Assembly: GCF_905212365.1 (NCBI RefSeq)
Contig: NZ_CAJMEH010000061.1
Span: 1 to 13,393 of the forward strand
Source: an uncultured Phascolarctobacterium sp.
GTDB taxonomy: Bacteria > Bacillota > Negativicutes > Acidaminococcales > Acidaminococcaceae
Reading direction: 5' to 3'
Length of the DNA stretch: 13,393 nt
Numbering within the stretch: the first letter of the stretch is position 1; the number at the start of each line of letters is the position of its first letter. A model generated the notes under the pieces. That model was not told the DNA's origin and did no database searches. It was given only the letters and a program-made list of their open reading frames with translations. This document shows positions 1 to 5,760 of the stretch, piece by piece. The position numbers and the translations under genes were made by a program.

Positions 1-54
1 GCACGGTGGTGTGAGAGGTCGGCTGTTCAAATAATGGGCGGCCTCCTACTCGAT
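1..54 (+). mobile_element. 3' end of a group II intron (end of domain V plus domain VI), truncated by window edge
   Basis: The first 54 bases read like the 3' terminus of a bacterial group II intron. GCACGGTGGTGTGAGAGG resembles the 3' strand of domain V and the V-VI linker. GAGGTCG (15-21) can then pair with CGGCCTC (39-45) as a domain VI stem. The segment ends CCTACTCGAT, with A48 placed seven bases from the end, as expected for a branch-point adenosine. The predicted 3' splice junction is after base 54. The intron-encoded reverse transcriptase/maturase would lie to the left, outside the window. This is recognition from memory of intron 3' ends plus the visible stem; the catalytic triad strand of domain V is not in view, so the call is partial. 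Confidence 0.65.
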
Positions 55-81
55 TTTAAGTATGTAAAATGTGTGAGATAA

Positions 82-429
82 CTATGAATCATTAACGCCT
101 AATAAAATTTCAAACGCATGTCGTTTTTCGGCAGGGAGGGAACGCAGCTTACCGATGAGCTGCGTTTCTTTTTTTGTTAAATTTAGGATAGAAGCATTTT
201 CGTTTTTTGCAGAAGACAGGTGACTGTTCGCTTCTAAAAATATATTGATATCAGTATTGAATATTTTAGCAATTCTATTGAGGATAAATACGTCAGGTAT
301 TCTGTAGCCGCTTTCCCAACCGCTGATAGTCTGGCTTGTCACACCTATCAATGCTCCTAATTCTAATTGAGTCATTTTTAATTGTTCGCGTTTTTCTTTA
401 ATGTTTTTGCCAATAGTGTATTTATCCAT
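82..429 (-). CDS. XRE/Cro-CI family HTH transcriptional regulator
   Basis: A 115-aa DNA-binding regulator, probably a cytoplasmic repressor acting as a dimer. Residues ~6-62 form an HTH_3 domain: IGKNIKEKREQLKMTQ, then the recognition region LIGVTSQTISGWESGYRIPD, then LNRIAKIFNTDINIFLE. The C-terminal ~50 residues are a short helical tail (LTKKETQLIGKLRSLPAEKR) of a kind common in phage- and accessory-gene-associated XRE proteins. I chose ATG at 429 rather than the upstream start at 510 because AAGGTG lies 5-6 bases before it and homology starts there. The gene is divergent from the eight-gene secreted-protein operon, with overlapping promoters between them, so autoregulation and control of that operon are plausible inferences. 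Oddly, its coding sequence contains a perfect plus-strand intrinsic terminator. The bound operator and inducer are unknown. Confidence 0.9.
   Translation of the reverse strand: MDKYTIGKNIKEKREQLKMTQLELGALIGVTSQTISGWESGYRIPDVFILNRIAKIFNTDINIFLEANSHLSSAKNENASILNLTKKETQLIGKLRSLPAEKRHAFEILLGVNDS
141..175 (+). terminator. Intrinsic terminator (plus strand) inside the XRE coding sequence
   Basis: AACGCAGCT (141-149) and AGCTGCGTT (158-166) form a perfect 9-bp stem around an 8-base loop, followed by TTTCTTTTTTT. This is a textbook Rho-independent terminator for rightward transcription, for example from the group II intron side. It is antisense to the 3' part of the XRE gene, whose codons for KKETQLIGKLR make up the structure. 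On the minus strand the hairpin has no following U-run. Confidence 0.8.
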
Positions 430-498
430 AATTTTCACCTTATATTTGATAAATCCTTTATACCAAAAGTATACGGTACGAAAAGAAAGAAAAACAAC

Positions 499-527
499 TT
501 TATAACGCATAACGCGAGTATTTACAA
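499..527 (-). promoter_or_regulatory. Putative promoter of the XRE gene
   Basis: On the minus strand TTGTAA (527-522) and TATAAA (504-499) are separated by exactly 17 bases and point at the XRE gene. Transcription would start near 492, giving a leader of about 60 bases. That leader holds an inverted repeat TATAC-caaaa-GTATA (459-473), a candidate operator or small hairpin. Matches to consensus are moderate. Confidence 0.55.
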
Positions 528-549
528 TACGCTAAAAGCGTAGTAAAAT
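521..549 (+). promoter_or_regulatory. Putative promoter of the eight-gene secreted-protein operon
   Basis: TTTACA (521-526) and TAAAAT (544-549) are spaced by 17 bases and point toward the gene at 648. The -35 box overlaps the -35 box of the divergent XRE promoter almost completely. The spacer holds the palindrome ACGCT-aaa-AGCGT (529-541), well placed for a repressor to block this promoter. The predicted transcript starts near 556, giving a leader of about 90 bases whose first part can fold as GAGTA (556-560)/TACTC (571-575). Confidence 0.55.
529..541. promoter_or_regulatory. Palindromic candidate operator in the divergent promoter region
   Basis: ACGCT-AAA-AGCGT is a perfect 5-bp inverted repeat centred between the -35 and -10 boxes of the plus-strand promoter and just upstream of the XRE -35 box. 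Size and position suit a dimeric XRE repressor. There is no direct evidence that the neighbouring regulator binds it. Confidence 0.4.
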
Positions 550-647
550 AAAAAAGAGTATTCTTGCTTATACTCGTCAAATGGTAGCTGAGTAAAAAGG
601 CATAACAGTAATATAGCATCAAAATATAGCAGAAATGAGATGAAAAG

Positions 648-1763
648 ATGAAGCTTTTAAAGATTATCGCATTTATTATAGTGATGATTTGTGAGCATAC
701 GGTATTCGCGCAAAGCGTAGTTACAGAAGGAGTTGGTATAGATAAAGACAGCGCTGTTCGTGATGCAGTGCGTAACGCAGTAGAAAAAGTAATTGGTTCG
801 TATGTAGATTCCCGTACTTTAGTAAGAAATGCAGAACTGGCACTGGATGAGATTTACACGCAATCTCAAGGCTTTGTAAAAAATATCGTTATATTACATG
901 AAAAAGAGAATAATAAAACTTACAGCGTTACTGTAAATATTGAAGTGGACAGCGAACCTGATTCAAAGCTTATGGATAAAATCAGTATGCTCATGCTGCT
1001 TAATGATCCGCGTATAGCTGTGGTAGTGTTAAAGGATAGTATTACAGATTATGGATATATAGAAATAGATAATGATGCGGTAAGCGAAACGGCTATTAAC
1101 GAAAAATTGCTGGACTTGGGCTTTAATCACGTTATAGATATCAGCTCGCTTGCAAAATTGAATAACTCGACGTTTTTAAATGACATTTATAATGGAGAAA
1201 CAAGTTTGAACGGCGGAAGTAAAGAATATCCTTTGGATTATCTGGTGATTGGAAAAAGCAGTGTTGATAGTAATCAAGTTTATTTACCAAACGGTGACGG
1301 GAGTTATTCTGAAACTATGCTTACCAACAGTAAAGCAAGTTTGAAGGTTAAAATAGTTAAATTTGACACTGGTGAACTTATCGGAACTTTTGAGGTTGAA
1401 GGGAGCGGCTTGGAACAAAATAACACGAGAGCGCAAAATAAAGCATTGTCTGTGGTTTCTGAAAAAGCTGCGCAGAAAGTAGCGGAAAAATTTAAAAATT
1501 TTGGCGCTAAAGCAACAGGCAATTTGCAAATGATAATTACAGCTTCTGATTATAGTCTGGTAAAAAAAGTGGCCGATATACTGCGCGTTAAAAGCGGGAT
1601 TCAAGGAGTGCATATTCGTGAGTATGCCAATAATAAAGCTGTGATAGACTTGGATACTGTGCAGAAAGCGCATGTGATTGTTGAGCTATTACGGCAGGAT
1701 AAAAATATCAATGTTTTTGTAGATGCTATTAGCAACAGCAAAATAGAATTAAATGTTTTTTAA
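648..1763 (+). CDS. Secreted FlgT-like protein (LPP20/FlgT-N, CsgG/TolB-N-like and C-terminal domains)
   Basis: A 371-aa exported protein. The signal peptide ends at ...HTVFA (residue 21). Residues ~24-101 match the pattern of the FlgT N-terminal/LPP20 fold: VTEGVGIDKDSAVRDAVRNA, then VDSRTLVRNAELALDEIYTQ, SQGFVKN and a strand YSVTVNIEV. Residues ~117-285 look like the TolB-N/CsgG-type middle domain: it starts DPRIAVVVL, has DYLVIGKSSV, then ASLKVKIVKFDTGELIGTF and an amphipathic helix SVVSEKAAQKVAEKF. Residues ~291-371 form a small alpha/beta domain. In Vibrio FlgT these three parts build an outer-membrane flagellar ring, but no flagellar genes are visible here. It is the first gene of the operon, 14 bases before the next. 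The ribosome site is weak (GAGATG). Function here is inferred from fold patterns read by eye; no database search was possible. Confidence 0.7.
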   Translation: MKLLKIIAFIIVMICEHTVFAQSVVTEGVGIDKDSAVRDAVRNAVEKVIGSYVDSRTLVRNAELALDEIYTQSQGFVKNIVILHEKENNKTYSVTVNIEVDSEPDSKLMDKISMLMLLNDPRIAVVVLKDSITDYGYIEIDNDAVSETAINEKLLDLGFNHVIDISSLAKLNNSTFLNDIYNGETSLNGGSKEYPLDYLVIGKSSVDSNQVYLPNGDGSYSETMLTNSKASLKVKIVKFDTGELIGTFEVEGSGLEQNNTRAQNKALSVVSEKAAQKVAEKFKNFGAKATGNLQMIITASDYSLVKKVADILRVKSGIQGVHIREYANNKAVIDLDTVQKAHVIVELLRQDKNINVFVDAISNSKIELNVF

Positions 1764-1777
1764 GGAGTGTATGTGAT

Positions 1778-2758
1778 ATGAAAAAGATAATGCCTTTATT
1801 AGCAATTTGCTTAGCTGGAAATATGGCGTTAGCCGAAGCGACGTATACGGACGAGCTGCGCGCAAAATATGCAGGCGGCAATATTTATGTTGAGTATGTG
1901 GAAACAGAGGCTAAAACAGACAGCAATCAGGTACAAAACAAAGTACGCGGAGAAAAAAAGAGACCGGAAAGGCCAACAGGGGTTACTGATGGAAGATTGA
2001 GAAATCAACAGGAGATAGAAGCACAGCCATTGAATGTCGAGCTTCCTGTTATTATAAAAGGAAAATATATTTATGCGCAGCAGGGCGGCAATGTCTATAT
2101 GCAGCATGATTATCCTAAATATTTAAGCGAAGACTTTCCGGAAATGGGCGTAGAATGCTACATGACGCAATCGAAATACAGAAAGCTGCAAAAAGCCAAT
2201 AATTTTGCGAATAATCCAATTGGCGGATTGTTAGGAGGAATTTTTGGCGACGGACAGCCTACGGAAAATGTAGACGATGTTAATATTCTTTTCGATAATA
2301 AAGTATATTTTTTGGATAGAGAGAATCAAAAAGGTAAATGGTGCTATCTGGAGGATATGGAGAAATCAAGAAAAGCTATAATATATTTATATTATAATCG
2401 GCTTAAAGGCTCTAATGCTATACGGGATGTTATTATGTCTGATTATAGAAAGATGAAATTGGAGCATATAAATACTACGGAAGAATATGTTGACGGAAAG
2501 AAATACATAGCTGAAACTTATTCTGCACAAAGTTTGTCGGTATATGGCAAGCCAGTTGGTAAAGATACAAAATATAAGCTGTATTTTAATAATGGTAATT
2601 TAGACTATTTTTGCACATTAGGTAATCATAATAAAGATAATGCAATTCAATTTACAAAATTAAATTTAAATAAAGTAGAGATAATGCATCCTCAAATTGA
2701 TCAGGCTTTGTTTGATATTATAGATACATATAAAATTGAGCAGTTACCGAATGGATAA
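1778..2758 (+). CDS. Secreted protein of unknown function (326 aa)
   Basis: I do not recognise this family. The product has a signal peptide (MKKIMPLLAICLAGNMALA, cleavage after ~19), then a polar, charged, low-complexity stretch (KVRGEKKRPERPTGVTDGR) that is likely flexible, then a beta-rich body beginning LPVIIKGKYIYAQQGGNVYM. A glycine-rich segment GGLLGGIFGDG lies at ~149-159. The C-terminal part has alternating strands ending near YKLYFNNGNLDYF and LNKVEIMHPQIDQALFDII. The order 'Y..G..Y..E.Y', 'LYF.NG.L' and a final 'VEI....ID..L' recurs in the next gene, suggesting the two are distant paralogs. AAGGAG lies 10 bases before the ATG; the gene follows the previous stop by 14 bases. It probably acts in the periplasm or at the outer membrane with its CsgG-like neighbours; this is context only. 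Confidence 0.85.
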   Translation: MKKIMPLLAICLAGNMALAEATYTDELRAKYAGGNIYVEYVETEAKTDSNQVQNKVRGEKKRPERPTGVTDGRLRNQQEIEAQPLNVELPVIIKGKYIYAQQGGNVYMQHDYPKYLSEDFPEMGVECYMTQSKYRKLQKANNFANNPIGGLLGGIFGDGQPTENVDDVNILFDNKVYFLDRENQKGKWCYLEDMEKSRKAIIYLYYNRLKGSNAIRDVIMSDYRKMKLEHINTTEEYVDGKKYIAETYSAQSLSVYGKPVGKDTKYKLYFNNGNLDYFCTLGNHNKDNAIQFTKLNLNKVEIMHPQIDQALFDIIDTYKIEQLPNG

Positions 2759-2835
2759 ATAAAATAGATATTTTAATTTAGACGGTACTTATTCATAGAG
2801 CTTTTGTATGATGCAATTAGGGAGGTTTCGATATT

Positions 2836-3624
2836 TTGAAATATTTATTAGTAGGCTTAATGTGGTTAGCTTGCTTTTCCAATATTGGGTTCGCTGGCGA
2901 GATAGACCAATATGTGAATTTAGTAAAAAACGGTAAGTATAAAATAGTTTATAAGATAGACTATAATGTCAAAGATGATAATAGATTACAAAGATATTTA
3001 GGAGAAGGCATCTCTGCACGAGATAAAGATAATGCCTTAAATTACTACGAACTTTTCGCGTTTAGGCCAAATGAAAAGTATACGCATTATTTTTTGCGGC
3101 TTCAACAAATTGGCGGAACAATGTATTGGTACAGTAAAGGCGGCAAGAAACCTTTTGATAAAATGACTGTTTCAAGACATAAAATTCAGTTGGATGATAG
3201 ATATTATGATATGGTTATGCAGTGGGTAAGTAAGTATAGATTATCTACTGAAGATGAAGTGTTTTCAACCTTGGGACCGATTGCAGAGCAGGCAGGAATA
3301 TTAGAGCTTTATAAAACTGAATTTATAAAAAGCGGGCAGGAGGTACAAAACGGACAGACATATCAATATGATGAGTATAGAATTGTAGAGCCTTATACAG
3401 CAGGCTTGCGCTTATATTATTTAAACGGCGAGCTGAAAAAATGTATAAAAACCTTGAGCGATAGACAGATGAGTCATTGGTTGTTTGCAAACGCAGCAAT
3501 AGAACAGGATGGGTATGTTGTTGTGGATATAGAAAAATTTGATGAGAATATTGATGAAGAGCTTTTAAAGGTTGATTTGAAGTCGAGTAACTTAAAGCTT
3601 AAGAAACGAGCTGAGGAAAAATGA
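2836..3624 (+). CDS. Secreted protein of unknown function (262 aa), possible distant paralog of the preceding gene
   Basis: Not a family I recognise. It starts with TTG, supported by GGGAGG 10 bases upstream and by an immediate signal peptide (MKYLLVGLMWLACFSNIGFA, cleavage after ~20). The mature part opens NLVKNGKYKIVYKIDYN and is rich in Tyr, Lys and Asp. The C-terminal half has GQTYQYDEYRIVEPY, LRLYYLNGELKKC and VVVDIEKFDENIDEELL, which line up in order with similar elements in the upstream gene. There is no canonical lipobox. Its last codons overlap the next gene by four bases (ATGA), so translation of the CsgG-like gene is probably coupled to it. It lies 77 bases after the previous gene, the widest gap in the operon; I saw no convincing promoter in that gap. 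Confidence 0.82.
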   Translation: MKYLLVGLMWLACFSNIGFAGEIDQYVNLVKNGKYKIVYKIDYNVKDDNRLQRYLGEGISARDKDNALNYYELFAFRPNEKYTHYFLRLQQIGGTMYWYSKGGKKPFDKMTVSRHKIQLDDRYYDMVMQWVSKYRLSTEDEVFSTLGPIAEQAGILELYKTEFIKSGQEVQNGQTYQYDEYRIVEPYTAGLRLYYLNGELKKCIKTLSDRQMSHWLFANAAIEQDGYVVVDIEKFDENIDEELLKVDLKSSNLKLKKRAEEK

Positions 3625-4358
3625 GAAGAATTTTGTTAGCTTTATCATATTCAGTTTTACTATTGGTTTCCGGCAGCTGTTATGCAATGGGAAAAATTCC
3701 GACAATGGTGTTTTTAACATTTACGGATAATACGCCGTACAGCGATATGCAAACAGGTTCTATAATGGATAATCTTTTGTTGGACAGATTACTGGAAACA
3801 GACAGCTTTGATATTGTGGAACGCAGCGTTGCCAAGGATGTATTGGAAATAGAAACACAGCTTAATATTACGAATGACGGCGTTGATAAAGCTGTAGAAA
3901 ATAATGATTTTTCGTATATCTTCGGCGCTTCTGAAAATGATTTAACGATAAAGGAAGAAGGGGAAGGCGTTTCGCCTGAAACAACAAGGCTTATCGGAAA
4001 GAAGCATCATGCAGATTATATTTTGCATGGAACGATAGATTATTTGGGGAAGGATTCCCGCACAATTATGTTGCCGTTGAAGCATTTTCAATTTGGCAGT
4101 TCAACGCCTTATTTGGAAGCTGTTGCTACGGTAAGAATTATAGATGCTGCAACAGGCAGGATTATATGGGTCAAAAAAGAAAAAGGCGTTTCTAAGGACA
4201 GTTTAGTTAAGCTGCAAAATATTAAGGTAGGAACAGAGCTGTTTAATAATCAGTTGTTTTATGAGGCTTTGGACAAGATAAGTAAAAATGTTGTCAAGGC
4301 TTTAATAAAAGATTTACAGTCAGGAAAAATTATTTTAAAGACTAAGGGGGAAATGTAA
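3621..4358 (+). CDS. CsgG-like secreted protein (first copy)
   Basis: A 245-aa exported protein with signal peptide MRRILLALSYSVLLLVSGSCYA (22). The mature chain follows the CsgG/TolB-N plan: strand IPTMVFLTFTDNTPY, a helix with LLLDRLLETDSFDIVERS (V66-E67-R68 is the typical family turn), then RLIGKKHHADYILHGTID (~125-139), ATVRIIDAATGRIIWVKKEK (~169-188) and a C-terminal helix ALDKISKNVVKALIKDL. In curli systems CsgG forms the outer-membrane secretion pore. Unlike CsgG, the segment SGSC is not a good lipobox, so this copy is probably cleaved by signal peptidase I and not lipidated. An insertion ENDLTIKEEGEGVSPE sits before the second strand. The start overlaps the upstream stop (ATGA), and the next gene follows with no spacing. 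Whether it forms a pore is unknown. Confidence 0.82.
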   Translation: MRRILLALSYSVLLLVSGSCYAMGKIPTMVFLTFTDNTPYSDMQTGSIMDNLLLDRLLETDSFDIVERSVAKDVLEIETQLNITNDGVDKAVENNDFSYIFGASENDLTIKEEGEGVSPETTRLIGKKHHADYILHGTIDYLGKDSRTIMLPLKHFQFGSSTPYLEAVATVRIIDAATGRIIWVKKEKGVSKDSLVKLQNIKVGTELFNNQLFYEALDKISKNVVKALIKDLQSGKIILKTKGEM

Positions 4359-4970
4359 ATGAAAAATTTGATGAAGGTGTTAATGTTGGCAATGGTCTTA
4401 TTGGTAAGTGCTGTGAGCGCTACGGAGGCTGCGCCGAAGGTGGGGATGATAATTGATGCTCCGCTGTATTATATTAATGACGAGAAGGTACAGACACAAT
4501 TAGATGAAAAATGCGCAGCTTTATTTCCGCAGGGTCAGTTTGAGACTATACCTGTGAAAGAAACCGTAATAGCTGCCCAGCTTTATAGGGAAGAACATGG
4601 ACTTGCTGGTACTGTAACGAACGCTAACGGCGGTGAAGCAAGTTACGAATGGGCATTGAAACAGGATGAGATTGCAGAATTAGGGAGAAGCTTGGGCTGC
4701 GACTATGTATTTTTGCTGCGTGTTACCGGCAACAGCAAGGATGTTGCAAGTATGTTTGATAGCGGTATTAAAGCAAGTATTTTATTTGACGCTCGAGTTC
4801 TTAATATGGCGCAGAATAAATATACTTTTTTGAAACAGATTGTTACGGAGAGCAAGAGCACTAAAACTATGCTGCCGTTCAATTTCAGTAAGCCCAATTA
4901 TAAGAAAGCTTTCGATAAAGCAATGAAGAAAAGCTTGAAAGAACTGACCATTGATATTACCAAGATTTAA
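4359..4970 (+). CDS. Secreted protein, probably a divergent CsgG/TolB-N-like paralog
   Basis: A 203-aa exported protein starting directly after the upstream stop codon, with AAGGGGG as ribosome site. The signal peptide is MKNLMKVLMLAMVLLVSAVS, with cleavage near residue 24. The mature chain shows the same order of elements as its two CsgG-like neighbours: a first strand KVGMIIDAPLYY, a helix and turn LFPQGQFETIPVKET, IAELGRSLGCDYVFLLRVTG (~105-124), a strand with FDARVLNMAQNKYTFLKQIV and a final helix FDKAMKKSLKEL. The lead sequence motifs (VER, TGRI) are missing, so it would not be called CsgG by motif alone. I infer a divergent member from topology and position. It could instead be a separate periplasmic family. 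Confidence 0.75.
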   Translation: MKNLMKVLMLAMVLLVSAVSATEAAPKVGMIIDAPLYYINDEKVQTQLDEKCAALFPQGQFETIPVKETVIAAQLYREEHGLAGTVTNANGGEASYEWALKQDEIAELGRSLGCDYVFLLRVTGNSKDVASMFDSGIKASILFDARVLNMAQNKYTFLKQIVTESKSTKTMLPFNFSKPNYKKAFDKAMKKSLKELTIDITKI

Positions 4971-4989
4971 TTGCAGGGGTAATGTGAAT

Positions 4990-5736
4990 ATGAAAAGATT
5001 AGTTTTAATATTATCTGTTTTATTCAGTTGGGTTTTAGCAGTTCCCTGCTTTGCTGGTATTCGCGATTATCCGCCGATTGCCGTTTTAAATTTTGATAAT
5101 AAATCTGCGGTGCCAAGTAATTTAACGCTTAAAGATGTTAGTATTGTCAGCGATTTTATGATTGATGAACTTGTAAACTGCGACAGATTTAATGTTATGG
5201 AAAGGCAGCAGCTGCAAGCGTTAGTGGGCGAGCATTATCTGAATATGACTGGAATGGTTGACCCTGCTACCGCTGCTGAAATCGGCAAGCTGACAGGCGT
5301 ACAATATCTTGTCTATGGCAGTGTTACTAATTTGAGCGTTAAAGAAGGCACGATTGGTTATGGAAATGACGTTTACGGCAGTCTTAGCAATAATCAGCAT
5401 ATTGTTGATGCTAACATCAGCGTAAGGATTATTGAAGTTGCAACCGGAAGAATTGTTTTATCAGCTAGAGGTCAGGGATCTTCTACCAGCACTGACAGTA
5501 AGATTTATTATGATGGACGCAAGGAAACCACTTATCAATATGAGGATGAAGACGGTAATATTGTGGGCTATGAAACAGAAAGCTCCGGTATGACGCATAC
5601 ATTTACTATTGGTTCAACAGAAGTTAGCCAGGTGCAGGTGCAAAACGCATTGGCAAAAGCTGTTGAAAATGCCGTTTATGATAAAAAATTCGGCTTGTTA
5701 GCTCGCTTAGACGGCAAAGGTAAAAAACGCAGATAA
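4990..5736 (+). CDS. CsgG family secreted protein (second clear copy)
   Basis: A 248-aa exported protein. I chose ATG 4990 over earlier in-frame codons because it directly precedes the signal peptide (MKRLVLILSVLFSWVLAVPC, cleavage after CFA, residue 22) and AGGGGT lies 9 bases upstream. The CsgG pattern is clear: PPIAVLNFDNKS, then CDRFNVMERQQLQALVGEH (M70-E71-R72), AAEIGKLTGVQYLVYGSVTN (~95-114), ISVRIIEVATGRIVLSARGQ (~143-162) and a terminal helix VQNALAKAVENAVYDKKFG. Between them lies a Ser/Thr/Tyr/acidic stretch (STSTDSKIYYDGRKETTYQY) where CsgG has its membrane-spanning hairpins. There is no lipobox. It is 19 bases downstream of the previous gene and 24 before the dockerin/peptidase gene. 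A role in outer-membrane secretion or anchoring is inferred from the family. Confidence 0.87.
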   Translation: MKRLVLILSVLFSWVLAVPCFAGIRDYPPIAVLNFDNKSAVPSNLTLKDVSIVSDFMIDELVNCDRFNVMERQQLQALVGEHYLNMTGMVDPATAAEIGKLTGVQYLVYGSVTNLSVKEGTIGYGNDVYGSLSNNQHIVDANISVRIIEVATGRIVLSARGQGSSTSTDSKIYYDGRKETTYQYEDEDGNIVGYETESSGMTHTFTIGSTEVSQVQVQNALAKAVENAVYDKKFGLLARLDGKGKKRR

Positions 5737-5760
5737 ATTTTGCGAAAGGAAACGGATATT

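Noticed and set aside
648..1763. Calling the first operon gene flgT and the last one flgP
   Set aside because: Domain patterns fit, but there are no flagellar genes in view, so the flagellar names would overstate function.
2759..2835. Internal promoter in the widest gap of the operon
   Set aside because: TATGAT-like bases exist but no -35 box at acceptable spacing; not reported as a feature.
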